DNA of 64,000 bases from Diphasiastrum complanatum (GCA_029204225.1 CM055113.1:22825605-22889604), one strand, 5' to 3'; shown: positions 30,775 through 43,200, counted from the first letter of the stretch. Notes: generated by a model not told the origin, from the letters alone. Numbers and translations are program-made.

Positions 30775-33700
30775 CAGATTGCTTCAATTTTGCTCATAGA
30801 TTGCGCCCATCAACAGTGTGCAGACAGTGGAATGATTAGCTTTTGACCAAAATCGAAGTTGTTGGAGCAGCAGAGGTCAGCGCTCCTGTAGCGATGGCTT
30901 GCTTCCTTTAATGGGTAATAATCAAGCCTCATTAATAGCTCAGACAGCTTAGGTAATTGTGCTCCCAGACAGTGATCAGATATGTAAAGGATAAGGTGAC
31001 CCTTGGATTAAAGATGAATCAACAGACCCTCCACGGGCATCGATGGACAGTTGGGCCCCAACTGAGGCAACAGGCAGGCAGGCTGCGAGGAAGTGATGAG
31101 TGAGGAGCTGGAGGAGGCAGTGATGAACTTCAGGAGCAGCGAGGGCCACAGAGAGAAGAGTTGCCACAGAAATTTGTTTGATTGGTCGTAGAAGTGCGCT
31201 TAGGGCAAGTCGAAGACAATACAATATATTCACTTCAGAGTCCACCAGTTGTGCAAGATTTTGAAAATGGTTCAACGTGGCCTCAGTTGAATGAAAAGCC
31301 TTTGAAAGAGTAATTTCCGAATGGACTCTTGATTTGCCATAAGACTAGCTCACTAATGAAACGATTAATTGTGTCTCACAGCCTATGGCTAACAGCCAAA
31401 CCCGAACGATCCACTGCTAGCTCATGAAATGTACTTTGATAGGCAAGGAACTTAGACAAATTCGAAAAGGTTCAAGCAACATGCACTCCTCGCATCATCT
31501 CACAGAACATTTCTCAACGACCAAAGTAATCTTCCTCAACCACTCATGCAACTGTTCATACAATCATTATCCAATTACAATCACAACTTCACCATGATGA
31601 TCACACACTCTTCTAAACACAATGGCAAAGATGGAACGACAAGGAATCCTTTCACTCTCCGTGACTTTTGCATATACAAAGCTCTCCCATAGATGACACT
31701 CATACTTAACTCCCTCTCTTATTCAAAATTTACTCACAATAGACATGGAGTATGGAGAGCTCATCATGGGTCATGACTCTCAATAATCTTCCATACCTAA
31801 GAATGGGATGAATGGAATGACATGATGATAATGAACCTTGTTCTGTCCCTCGAGAATGGAAATTGTGAAGAACGAATGACTTCCCTTTTAAAGAATTCGA
31901 CGAAGCCCTCAACTGACTAAGTGACTAAATGATATGAGGTTAAAACTTCTCTCTCTTGAAACTCTCTCAACATGGCATAGAAGGAGTGACACAATGCATG
32001 GTCAAGTTATCAAAGGAAACTTTTGACAATATCCACCTCATACATGATGCAAAATAGTAAGCAAATATCAAAGGGAGAAATGAATAATCAAGAGCATGAG
32101 ATCTCAAAAATCAATCCATTTGGATACATCTACCACTCAACGATGAAGCTTCCATGCAAACAAGCTCTAACGATACAAGGCAATCCCAAACCAAAACCAC
32201 TAAATCCAACCCAAACCCACACAATTACAAGGAATGCACTAACTCTAATAGATTAGAAACAAGACAATCACAACTAAAGATCACACTCAACACATTATTG
32301 CAACAAGGATCCAAAACTACTCATACTCGGAATTATCAACTCCCAAAAATACCAACTCTCAACATCATCTCACTATCACATCATTATCCAACTATATCTT
32401 AACACAAAGAGTGGCCTCCTTTTATAGTAAATCCCAAGTGTCCCCCTTCAAAATGAGGCTTTGCCAATTTTCATGCCCTTCGAGCCCTTTTGTCCATTTG
32501 TCCAACACCCATTGGCAAGTACATCAAGTGGCCTCCTTGAGGGTGTAGGGGTTGGTGCCATTTAAGGCCCCCTTCCAAAACTAGCCAAGATGCCTCTTAG
32601 TCAAAAGCTAGAGAAAATATCTTTTAGGCCTTCTAGGTCCTAAAGTCTTGTTTACATTTATTATCCAAAAGGTGGGTGAGGACTTTTGTCAAGCCCCTAC
32701 TCCACCTAAGGTGCCCTCCATTTCCTTGGTCCTTGGTCCTTTGTTTCTTTTAGCCCTTCATTTGATTTTTCATTTCTTTGTAGCAGGTACGGCCCGTCGG
32801 CCCTTGGCTTTTGGTTTCTCGGGATTACCGACTGATTTGCATATTCTGCTCATTTCTCGTAGTTTGCCCAATTTTACCCGTTAGGGTTTCAGCAAGTTTT
32901 CAGTATTGCCCAAAATTCACAGATTGGGTTTTGTCCGATAAATATTTATCTTTGATGGCTCTTTGACTGAAGTTGACTTTTTTGGCATTCATGACTAGGG
33001 CTCCCACGACAACACGGTTTTCCTAAAAATGCACTAGGTAACCATATACTAGGAAAAACCAACTCTGTACATGGTAGGATTTCAGCACGACTATGCCGAC
33101 TATTTTTACAATTGGCCAAAAAGCCATAAAACTTTATCACGAGCCATTTCTAAGGCCGCAAACTTTTCTCTAGCCTCATTTAGGGCGGGCTGGGACCCAA
33201 CTCTAGGTGGACCGGCATTTTTGGCTCGGTCTTTACAAAAATTGACCACAAAATATTTTTGACAATTTTTTCAAAAAGTCAATTTTTTACTATTAAACTG
33301 TGTCTAGCCACTTTAGGGACGGGCTGGGACCCAGTTCTAAGGCAAACTTGTGCCAATTTTTCTCTGATAACCGGATTTTATATGTCGATTTTTTCAATTA
33401 TTGAGAACTTAAGCTTCAATATTAGCTCGATTTTTCATGTGAAAATATCGGCTAAGCGACTACCACTGGGTGGTATGGTCCCCATACGGCAGACCTAGAG
33501 TCTATGGTTTCACAGGCCAGCTCCTGGTGGTGAATCAAATATAGTGGGCTCTGCCCCCTTGCTAGGTGATGCTAACCACAGTGAGTTGGTGGGATGTTTT
33601 CAATAGCTTTAGGCCATCGATTGAGCCCTTAGGATCCATCTGCATCCGGATTGGATTTAACCGCAACATCTTTGGACAATCTGGTGTCTTCATACCTGCA

Positions 33701-35109
33701 AAAACCCACCTGTGACCTAAATGGCATATGCTCCCATTCCCATTAAATGTAAGACAATGCCCACTTTCGGACCCATGCATGGAGGGATATGCAAATGCAC
33801 ATCTCAGGATTGGAGATAGGATGATATGGATGCAAGTCAACAGTATTGTGTCTAGCACTATGTCATTGATGTATGTGTGAATGCATACACAATGAGGCTT
33901 AAGTGCCCCAACTTTGAATCCGGTTCAGATTGGTGATTACCAACTTTTTCTTCTTTTTCTTCTTTTTCTTCTTTTAGACATTCAACTTATATTCTCTAAG
34001 AACCGATTCGATAGGGAATAACCATTTCTCCTCTTTGTATTGACTCTTCTCTCAAGTTCTATATTCTGACAGTAGTCCATGTAGGACAACTTACTGTCCT
34101 AAGATCCAATACACAAGATGGTAGGAAGTACTGGTGTTTTGTTAATCTATAGCATCAATTAGAAAAAATCGTCCTCACCTCCTATGGATGTGTGAGACGC
34201 CACTCGTCCTCACAAATTGATTCGAGGTCTGATAGAGATGGTTGAAGTCCTTTTCTTTTTTCTTTTCTTTTTTTCTTTTACTTTTCTCTCAGTCTTTCTT
34301 TCTCTCTCTTTTTCTGTTTTTCTTCTTCTTCTTCTTTTTACTTCTTTCTTACTTTTTCTATCTTAGTAGGGACCTTATGAAGGATGGTTTCTGGTCAACG
34401 GAGATGGAGAAGAATCTTCTTAGTTGTCTGATATCAGTAGGTGGTACTGATTCAAATGTATACATTCATTGCAGATCATCCATTCCATCTGATCCGACTT
34501 TATGTACAAAGCATAAATATTATTCAACAATTGTCTCAAATGGTTCACTACTCAAACAAGTAGTGACATTTCAAGCTTGTAACCATCATGTGGAGACTCT
34601 CGTTTTTTCTTTATCCGTCACGTCATGAAATTCTCCAACTGTCCAGTCAATCATGCCTTATCTATTGGGCGATGGAGTCACTCCCCACCCCACTGCACTG
34701 TTTCTATTTCCCAACTTTTTCACTCTTACCCTCCCTTTTATGCTTCTGATCAGAAACTCATGCCCATGGGAGAAAATATGTAATGCCCTATGCAGCTCAG
34801 AGTATATGTAGAATGCAGGGGTATGGATGCATTAGACGGTCTTGCAATCAAAATGTCCAAGCACATTGTGCCTACATGATGCAGTGTAGTGTGAGTGAAT
34901 GTAGTCGACTCATCTGTGATATTTGTAGATCACCATTTATAGTGTGTGTAAATCTTACATGCAATAACAACTGATCCCATAATGAGACAAATTTTTTTTT
35001 CTTTTTCTAGTGGTATTTTAAAACAAGATAGAATGTTGACCAACAAATAAAAAAACCAAATCGGTAAAGTAAAGTCAAACTTACCACCCCTCGACTCCCC
35101 CATGTGAAA
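30775..35109. other. Gene-free region, decayed repeats
   Basis: No supportable coding region is seen. Two phrases TTTAGGG.CGGGCTGGGACCCA occur about 133 bases apart (33179 and 33313), suggesting an old tandem duplication. Pyrimidine-rich runs lie at 33948-33976 and 34238-34360. A 109-codon and smaller frames here are low-complexity or have no motif. Confidence 0.6.
34238..34360. repeat. Polypyrimidine (T/C) tract
   Basis: Irregular TTTTC/TTCTT repeats on the plus strand. The open frame through it codes for Phe/Leu/Ser low complexity and is not a gene. Confidence 0.9.
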
Positions 35110-36539
35110 TCAGGGACAAGGGTATATTGTTTTCACCTTACCGCATCTATCCAGCATCCACCTTGTTGTCTGGGTATTCACCATGCGCGTTAACCCTAAC
35201 TTGCACTTCAATGCTTTTGGTCCCATTTCTCTTTGGCATATTCGGCCGTTCGTGTATATATGATAGGTGCTCAAAAGATCTAGGTCCTCATTTGGTTCAA
35301 GGAAATATCCTAGCACCACATTTTTTTCATGCTCTGATTCTTCATTACTGATGTAGTTGGGTAGTTCTTTGTCCCAAAGGAATGGATCATATGGTGTTCC
35401 AGTACTATCCTGGATAAAATTATCAAAGTTTACCACCATGTGGTCATCTATTGTATGTTTTTGATATTTGAATAAGCGTTGGATATCAAATGACTCCTAA
35501 TTAAATGCATCAGGTGAGGGTTCATGGCGTTTTCTTGCTTCATTACACAATTGCCTATGGATCCAGATTTAGGGGGGTAATCTACCGAGGTTGTCCATAC
35601 TATGTCCTGTACTTTTGCATAATCAAAGTCGCCTTCACTGTCCTCATCAGGAGGTACAGCTTGGTCACCGGTGGCTTGTTGATTAACAATAGATGCGAAT
35701 GATATAAGCTCCTTAAACTTAGTGGACTTCCCAAGACTCACCTACCGATCACACTCTTCCACTCTTTGCTAGGTGGGTCTGTCTGTAACCTACTTCGGGT
35801 TAGCATCAGTACTCTCGCCCTAGTCCCCTCGGGGATGAGCGTTTCTATTGAGTCGCGCGGGGGTCTCTTGTCATTGGTCTTGTCTCGTCTATTTTGAGGA
35901 GGTCGTTTAAGCTTTTCGATTTGTGAATCTTCAGTCTTTCTGTTTAAAATTTCGTGAGTGACTAGCCCATAACATTGTAGATATGTCCATGGCTTTGTAT
36001 GCTTGTAGATCCGGGCTTCTCACCCAAAACTACTTTCTTCAGAAGATTGCATTTCCGAATCCTAGCTTGTATAGCCCTAAGGAATAATCGAGTTTTGACT
36101 GGTTTTCTTCAAAGTATAATCCCTTTGGTTTATCTCAATTCCAAGGGAAATGGCCCCATACTAACTTATGAGGGAGTTGTTTCTTAATCTATACGGCTTC
36201 CAATCAAGGGTATAGGTTCTTCTATTTCAACAGTAGCTATTGAGGGTGATCCATCTCTAGGTTCAGTGTCTTTGGAGTCTACCAACCACTTACTTGCTCC
36301 CTCACACTCTTCATTAGTGATGTCTGTCTGTACCCTATCTTAGGCTACCCTCAGCCATTTCTTTCCTATGAGTGTTTCTGCCAAGTTTATCGGGGGCTTC
36401 TCTCCTTCCGTTCTAGTCACCTCACCATGAGAGGTCACTCTACAATCTATTTGCGGTTGACACCAAGTTTGGTAGGTTCTAACTAGTTCGTCATCCATGA
36501 CATCATGGCCTATCGGTTCTTGCCTTCGATTTCTAGTAT
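35110..36539 (-). pseudogene. Downstream coding part of a gag-only Ty3-like element
   Basis: Several minus-strand frames continue after the gag domain: a segment with GEKPPINLAETLIGKK near 36360-36410, a parallel RDSIETLIPEG version near 35820-35860, an acidic block (PPDEDSEGDFDYAKVQD) near 35640, and a final DNFIQDSTGTPYDPFLW frame to 35110. Codon-like continuity across frames suggests one decayed polyprotein, but no protease or RT motif is visible. Identity is uncertain. Confidence 0.5.
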
Positions 36540-37139
36540 TCAAACCATTCTCTTGTGACCAACATCCATCCTCTGAATGGCCAGACTCCCTACATCTGCA
36601 AAAGTCTTGGAATGTGCAAGTGCAACACTTCCTACAAAAGTAGGACTATCAAGTGGTGATTTATCACGTTCTACTGGTTTGGTGTCCTCTTTCAATGGTA
36701 CCATATGGTTCACAGTTTTCATTATGGCTAAGATGGTTTGGCATTCATTTGTAGTAAGAAAGGCCTCTTCTCTGGTTCTGGCTCTAGACACTATTTCTTC
36801 AAATGATGTCACCCCAAATTGCCATACTTCTAGCTGGATAGCTGGTTGTAGGCCCCTCAAGAAAAACGTGAGTACTAATTGAGATGATACCTCAGTCGCT
36901 AGTCTTATGTTCAACTGGCGAACGAGCTCCTTGAGTCGTTTAACATATAGGCGTAATGATTCACTTGGTTCTTGTTGTATCATGGTCAGAGCGAACATCA
37001 AGCTATCGACATTGTATTTGAGTCCAAACTCTACTATAAACAATCGTAACAGTTCCTCCAAGGTGGAAATGGAAGCTTTGGATAAATTATAGTACCAGCG
37101 CCTAGCTTCTCCTACCAGAGTTGTGGAAAATAACATCAT
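36540..37139 (-). pseudogene. Ty3-type gag (capsid) domain
   Basis: The 199-codon frame has the retrotransposon gag signature: FSTTLVGEARRWYYNLSKAS, TLEELLRLFIVEFG, then ESLRLYVKRLKELVRQLNI and LVLTFFLRGLQPAIQLEV. In the neighbouring frame near 36560-36600 a degenerate zinc-knuckle-like CRCRESGHSEDGCW follows. Capsid proteins of this kind assemble cytoplasmic particles. The clade is undetermined because pol is missing. Confidence 0.8.
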
Positions 37140-37453
37140 CCTATGGGCCGGATTCCCAATTGCGTTTAGTGTCTCAAAATCTTCGAGATGCCATCATTGT
37201 TTCCATGGAATTGCAATAGGGAGCCTACTATACTAGGTACTCTCTCAGTGTCATCAAGAACAACTACTGGCTAAGTGACTCTCCTTGTCACCGGTGTGAT
37301 AGGTATAGAGTCATTTGTTTGCACAGTTCGTGCTTGAGCTCCATCGTCAACTTTAGCTGACTTCTTCGTTTATCTTATGATCATCATGATCTGCTTGATC
37401 AAGATCTAGATCTGACTCAACCTCGCTTTCATTCGTTGTTTTCAATTCTGACA

Positions 37454-38378
37454 CTATGTCACCGTCTCTTCCTCACTTGCCACTTTATCACCTGCCACCT
37501 CATTGGGCTCTGGCTCTTCATCATCAGATATAGTCTCCCACTCAGATTCATCACTATAGCTCTCCACTGGTTCAAGAATCTCGTCCTCACTATCATTTTG
37601 TGTTCGGACTTCTCCTATCTCTGCTTCTTGTCGAATGTCATCTGTGTATGAGGCTTCCCACTCTTGCAATGAGAGTGTTATTTCTACTTTCAGATCAGTT
37701 GTAATATCGTCTCGATCCTCAATGGCATTGTGAGGTCTTGTGGTAGCTGTTCTCGAGTCTCTACAACTTTTGAGGGGAAGAGAGGTGGATCTCTGGCCGC
37801 CCTCCTTCCCCCATCTATGATTGGACTTGGTTCTCTAGGCAGTAGACTAGTCTCATGCAATGAAATTTCTATAGCCAAATCTAGCTCTGCGTATGAAAAT
37901 CCATCTAGATTCAATTGGGATTCCTCCATCCATTGTGGTTCCAATCGTGGTTCGATCAAGTGGCCTTCTAGTATAACATGTTTTTTTTCAAGATCTATCG
38001 TATTTAGTGTTGTTAACGTAAGATCTTCTCTTTTAGCCTCATTTAAATCAAAGGTCCCTAGAAATGTGTCTATGGTTTCAACTAATTCCTCTTCTGTCAT
38101 CATCTCAGATATATTTGTTGGTCTATTGAGCTCATAGAGAGGTTCTTGGTCGTCTAATTCTAGAGGGGGCATTTCATCATTGCCTGTGGCCCAATACCAG
38201 CCAGTATAGAATCCTTTGTTTCTCTAGTTTGGGATGACCCTAGATCAACAAAGTGTACTACATTGGGTGGGTCCACCAGTAACTCCCACATCCAAGAGAG
38301 AAACCACCCAACTAATGAGTGAAAGCCCCCCATGATAGCAATGTTGGGTTGGTTGAAATCCAAGAATGGCACAATCAC
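37454..38378 (-). pseudogene. Acidic ORF upstream of the Ty3-type gag, unrecognised
   Basis: Three overlapping minus-strand frames (38378-38160, 38172-37690, 37669-37454) read as one broken protein in front of gag. The middle part has EEELVETIDTFLGTFDLNEA and AELDLAIEISLHE; the last is strongly acidic (SDESEWETISDDEEPEPNE). I do not recognise the family. Its position, 5' of gag in the same direction, suggests an extra N-terminal region or ORF of the same element. Confidence 0.5.
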
Positions 38379-38584
38379 GCTAGATTGGTCTCATAACTAA
38401 CATCTTTGTAACGATGGTTTATGATCTCCTATCGAAGAAATCTGGCTCTATTGCTTGGATGACACTATCCTAACCATTGGACCACACTCTCTTCTAGCAA
38501 TGGGTATCGCAAGAGCTTCCAAATGGTCCCAGATTAGAGACATGAGCACGTGGTGGACTGCAAATGGGCATAGGTATAGTATGT

Positions 38585-38956
38585 TGTCATTTGAGTGAGC
38601 CATCATGTCCAGATTTTCAACTGGCCTGAGTGAGGGCTAGGCCTTGTTTTTGAGTGAGGGCTATCCTTGTTTTTGCATCGTTGCTGCTTCGCAATCTCGA
38701 AATTGCAAGCTAATGGCTTTGGTTTGCTTCAGATAGCTGATTTGAGCCTGATTTCGCAAGCTCTGGATCCATCACGAGAAGTCGGGACAGGAGCTGCAAC
38801 GGTTTAAATGCAAGCAGAAAGTGGAGGTCATTACTATCAGGACTTGACTAATATGCATGCGCTTGCAATCCTTAGATTCTTTGCAGATCTATGAAACAGT
38901 CGATGCTTTTGTGATGTTGGGTTCCACTGGCGGACTGAATGAATCAATCAGATGGG
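38585..38956. repeat. Dispersed repeat R1, right copy
   Basis: Direct copy of 30426-30774. It differs by an internal duplication of the GAGTGAGGGCTA..CTTGTTTTT phrase near its start and by scattered substitutions. Both copies lose similarity after the same GAATGAATCA..CA.ATGGG phrase, which marks a common boundary. Confidence 0.9.
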
Positions 38957-39605
38957 ATCTCGAAGTAATGAGATGGATGTTTGTTTCCTTAGTTCTTTAG
39001 TTTTTGGTCCAAATGACCTTATTTGCATATAAAGTTAATGATCAAGTTGTTAATGTTCTTTTTGACACGGGATCCACTCATAACTTTATTAATGTAAATT
39101 TGGTGTAGACGCTAAACCTTCCTACCAGAAAAAGTGAGAAAAAATACCATGTGACAATGGCATCGGAAAGTAATTCCGATTTGATGGATTTTATTGTTCC
39201 TGATGTAGAATTGCACATTCAGGATTATTCTAAAAAACTAGAATTCCATGCTGTTCAATTAGCTAATGTAGATATTGTTCTCGGGCAACAATGGCATTTT
39301 GATAAGAACAAATAATTGAGAATTGATTTTGTTGAGAAATCTTTATCTTTTATGCATGAGAATTCTTTAATTAAGATCAAGTCTAGTTTAAGTGTTGACA
39401 CTAAAAATGTTAACCCTTATTCTAAACAGGAACTTAATTATATTATGACTGATTTTAAAGTTTATTTATGTTTTCATAATGATATCATTTGCTACAATGA
39501 TGAAGAACTTAACATAAATGCCATGAATATACCCAGTGAGAACACTACAGAATCTGAAGCCTATAATGAACTTAGGCAGGAGTTCAATGATGTTTTTTTT
39601 TCTTC
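38957..39605 (+). pseudogene. Ty3/Gypsy protease and start of RT (plus strand), truncated
   Basis: The plus strand encodes VLFDTGSTHNFINVNLV, a retropepsin active site, then VQLANVDIVLGQQWHFDKNK and, after a stop near 39315, FVEKSLSFMHENS and LRQEFNDVF, the entry to RT. Homology ends abruptly at 39605 where minus-strand Copia gag starts. Two in-frame stops (near 39107 and 39313) make it a pseudogene. Confidence 0.88.
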
Positions 39606-40287
39606 AAGTAACATTCCGAGGCAAAGTGTCCTTTCTTTCCACAAAAGAAACACTTGAGCTTTGCCTTGTTCTTCACCTGCCTTTGGAAGTAGATCCTCCA
39701 TTCTTCATCTCGACCTCCTTGCCTTGATTCTTCTTGAATGGATGTTGTTTCTTCTTGCCTTTGGATGTAAATTTTGCTTTCTCCTCTCCTCCACTAAGTG
39801 ACATGCCTTCCATTCTTGTCTTGAGGTGTAGAAGTCTACTCTCCTCGGCCACAAGAACATTGTGCAACTTTTCAATGGATGGAAGAGTGTCTTGAATAGC
39901 AAATGATTGGATCAAGTTGGTGAAATCATCATCTAGGCCATTTAATATGATTTTTACTAGCTCTTGATCTTGGATTTTCTCTCCTATAGCATCCAACTCC
40001 TTGTTAAGAGATTTGATCCTAAGGACATACTCTTGTCCACTCTCTCCACTTCCTTTCATGCTTTGGAGAACTTGATTTCTTAGCATGAGGATTCTTGAAG
40101 TGTTATTGGATTCATAGATACTCTTTAATGAATCCCAAGCCTCTTTGGATGAGGCACAAGAAGACACCTCCTTCAAGAGGTCATTGCATACATTCAACTT
40201 TATGCAATGTAGAGCTAATCTTACTCTCTTCTTGTATTTGGTTTGTTCTTGGGGAGCTTGAGGCCCTTCCTTGTGCAAAAAGTACAA
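39606..40287 (-). pseudogene. Copia gag (C1), truncated at both ends
   Basis: A 204-codon frame encodes the UBN2-type gag: TKYKKRVRLALHCIKLNVCN, SLKSIYESNNTSRILMLRNQ, GQEYVLRIKSLNKELDAIGE and VLVAEESRLLHLKTRM. In a neighbouring frame the zinc knuckle CFFCGKKGHFASE sits at the very end (39606-39650). The first ~50 residues are missing: homology to the Copia B gag begins only near 40270. It is the best-preserved gag of this family in the window. Confidence 0.92.
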
Positions 40288-40379
40288 AAAGGACCAAGAG
40301 TGGATCCTAATCTGATCCTCAAGAGGGATTGGTTGTCAAATTACTTGATCTATCAATCTACTTGAGATTAAGATCAATC

Positions 40380-41125
40380 TAGATCAATTCTAGACACAAA
40401 ATCCTAACAAGAACAATCATTAATTGAAGGTAGGTGTACTTTCTGGTTTCACACGTGTGAAACACTGTTTGAGTATGGACTCCAACCTAAAAATCAAGTA
40501 CACATTGATAGAACCTCAAAAGAATCAAAACAAATGTAGACAAATGGAGAGAATCACTCAAAATTGCTTCCAAAACCAAGATTGGTGTCTCACATTGATT
40601 ATGGCCAAATAAGCCTCTATATATACACTTTTGGAGCTCGAGGTACTGATCATGCATCAGATCTCACACGTGTGAGGATGCCTTGTCACCGTCATGCAAT
40701 TGGACACTTGGATCAAAACTTTCCATTTTGGGCATTTTTGGTCTATTTTCCTGCTATATGGAGATCTTCTAGAAGCAAAAACTCGCATACTTCAGCTATT
40801 TCCACACGTGTGAGCTGTCCTCTACACATGGGATGTGACACCTATTCAAAATATTTGGCTCATGCAATCATTAGATTGGTGCCATGTGTCATATCTCTAG
40901 AAAACTAGTTTTTGGCCATTTTAGCCACTAGAACTTGAATTAGATCATATGTACAACATATATGATTATGGTACATGAAAAGTACACTAGTGTCACACAT
41001 GGAAACAGGCTCCACACATGTGTGTCTATCCTATATACAAGATTTTTGGCCTCTACCAAGCTTATTTTTGCATTTTTCACACTCCTCAAAAATCTAGCTT
41101 GTAAATCTAGCATAGATCTATCTAT
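40380..41125 (-). mobile_element. Copia LTR-like segment between pol and gag fragments
   Basis: This non-coding block lies between a gag (left) and the end of an RNase H region (right), both minus strand, which is the position of a shared LTR. It carries three perfect CACACGTGTG palindromes (40449-40458 inside GTTTCACACGTGTGAAAC, 40675-40684, 40803-40812) like the Copia B LTRs, but overall similarity to them is low. No primer-binding site was found next to the gag, so the boundary there is rearranged. Confidence 0.55.
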
Positions 41126-41149
41126 AACTCCAATCTCGATGTGCTTTGT

Positions 41150-42294
41150 TCAAGCATGGAAGACTGGATTGTTTGCAAGTTGTTGAGCTGCTTGATTATC
41201 ACAATATATGCATGGAATGTTTTCATCCTTGATCACATGTAGCTCCTCCAAAAGTCTTTTAAGCCAAGATATAGCTCCTCCACATAAGAATGTAGCAAAT
41301 GCACTTATGGATCTTCTATCCATTTTCTCACCTACAAAACTTGAGTCCAAATATGCTCTCAAATAAATATTAGTCCTTTCATAAACTATGCCAAAGTCTT
41401 TTGTAGTCGAGATGTACCTTAACACCCTTTTTGCTCTTTTCCAATGACATATTAATGGACTTTGCATGTATTGACTCAACTTGCCAACACAAAAACTAAG
41501 ATCTGGTCTAGTGATGGTTAAGTATATCAATGAACCAATAAGCATTCTATAGGTAGTGATGTCCTCAAAGGATGCTTCATCACTTTCCTTAGAAACTTTT
41601 ACACTTAGTTCCATAGGAGTTTCAACTCCTTTACAATCAATCATGCCAAATCTTGCTAAGATTGATCTAGCATACTTAGATTGACATATGAAGGTAAAAT
41701 CATTACTTATAGTGACTTCTATTCCAAGTATAACTGTAAAAAGTCCTAGATCTATCATCTTAAATTCACTAGACAAGAAAACTTTTACATTCTTGATGCC
41801 ATCTAGATCATTTCTATAATGTCATCAACATATAAAACTAAGATAGTGATCTTTCCATCATTACATTTGTAGTACAATGATGGTTCATAAGAACTTACAA
41901 CAAATCCAATGGAAATAAGATAGGAATGCAACCTAGAGTACCATGCTCTTGGTGCTTGCTTGAGTCCATAAAGACTCTTCTTCAAGAGACACACCTTGTC
42001 TTCTTCTCCATCTTTGATGAAGCCCTCGGGTTGGCACATGTAGATTTTCTCTTCCAAGAATCCATTCAAGAAAGCATTTGTCACATCAAGTTGGAAGAGC
42101 TCTCATTTGAAAGAAGTTGCAAGACATATGATTAATCTAATGGTCACAAGCTTTGCAACAGGTGCAAAAGTTTCATCATAATCTATGTCTTTGACTTGCA
42201 AAAAACCTTTTGCTACAAGTCTAGCTTTGTACTTATGAATGGAACCATCTTGATTATATTTCAATCTATATATCCATTTACAAGTAAGAGGCTT
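41150..42294 (-). pseudogene. Copia RT and RNase H fragment (C2)
   Basis: The minus strand from 42294 shows KWIYRLKYNQDGSIHKYKAR, LVTIRLIICLAT, then VTNAFLNGFLEEKIYMCQPE, KSLYGLKQAPRAWYSRLHSY and LYVDDII. A frameshift near 41800 leads into FKMIDLGLFTVILGIEVT, GSLIYLTITRPDLSF and CIYCDNQAAQQLANNPVFHA. About 30 codons carrying the RNase H SSCEAEYKAL motif are deleted between CGGAISWL and LLEELHV. It is closely related to Copia B. Confidence 0.93.
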
Positions 42295-42545
42295 CTAGCA
42301 AAAACAAACTAGGTTGGCGATAATGATAGTCACAGACCTAAATATGAGTATGTGACACGAGCAACGAGATATCAGTCCAATTTGATAAAGGGTCAAAAAG
42401 ATGGCCCAATTGAAATGCCAGTACATGATCCTTGCAATGTACTGTCTGAAAATGATGTGCATGAAACTGTCTGGGCAATAAGGCAACACCTCTTGGGTCT
42501 CGTGTCAAGTGTTGCGGGTACTAACATGATGACCAAAAACAAGAG
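42295..42545 (+). other. Orphan open frame next to Copia C2
   Basis: A plus-strand frame encodes KYEYVTRATRYQSNLIKGQK, DGPIEMPVHDPCNVLSEND and HETVWAIRQHLLGLVSSVAG before the AT-rich tract. It looks like real, partly decayed protein sequence, not random translation, but I do not recognise it. It begins exactly at the Copia break. Confidence 0.35.
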
Positions 42546-42559
42546 AAATGACTTGGAGA

Positions 42560-43200
42560 CCCATTTTTTTAATTTTTTAATTTTTTTTAAAAAGTATCCA
42601 AATTTAAAATACTTCAAATAAATATATTGTAATGTTAAAAAAAATGTTGTATTTTGCAAAATAATAATTCAAGCTACAAAAATTTGGTCAATAGTTTTTC
42701 ATAAATAACTTAAAATTAGCTTATATTAAATAATAATACTATTCAAAATAAAATTATTAGATACACAACCACTAAAATAACTAAAAAATATTTTCTGTTT
42801 ATTTAAAACAAAAGTTGTAGTTTTTTTTTTTGGAATTTTAAAAGTTTTTTAAATTACAAATCTTGTATCGAAAAAAATATTTTTTAAATTATGATAAAGA
42901 TTTTAATTCATATTTTTTAAAGTTTTAAAATTTTCAAAATCTGTACTTATACCTACATAAGTTTATTGAATATTTGAACATTAAATAAACGCAAATGAAA
43001 TTACTTTACAATAATCGAGATTAAATGATTTATGAAAATATTTAAATCACCTTGAAAAAAATCTTTTCATTCTTTAAAATTTCTAACAATATTTTTTTTT
43101 ACAAAAAATATTATAAAAACACATCCAAAATTAAAATATTATAAACTTGACAAATCGTTATAATTTTAGTTTTTGATAATGATTATCAAGTAATACAAAT
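42560..43200. other. Extremely AT-rich tract
   Basis: About 640 bases are made of A/T homopolymer and AT-rich words with very few G or C. No gene is possible here. It could be a matrix-attachment-like or simply degenerate spacer sequence. Confidence 0.9.

Noticed and set aside
34242-34628. 128-codon plus frame beginning with Phe/Leu runs
   Set aside because: First third is a polypyrimidine tract and the rest has no motif or homology that I recognise.
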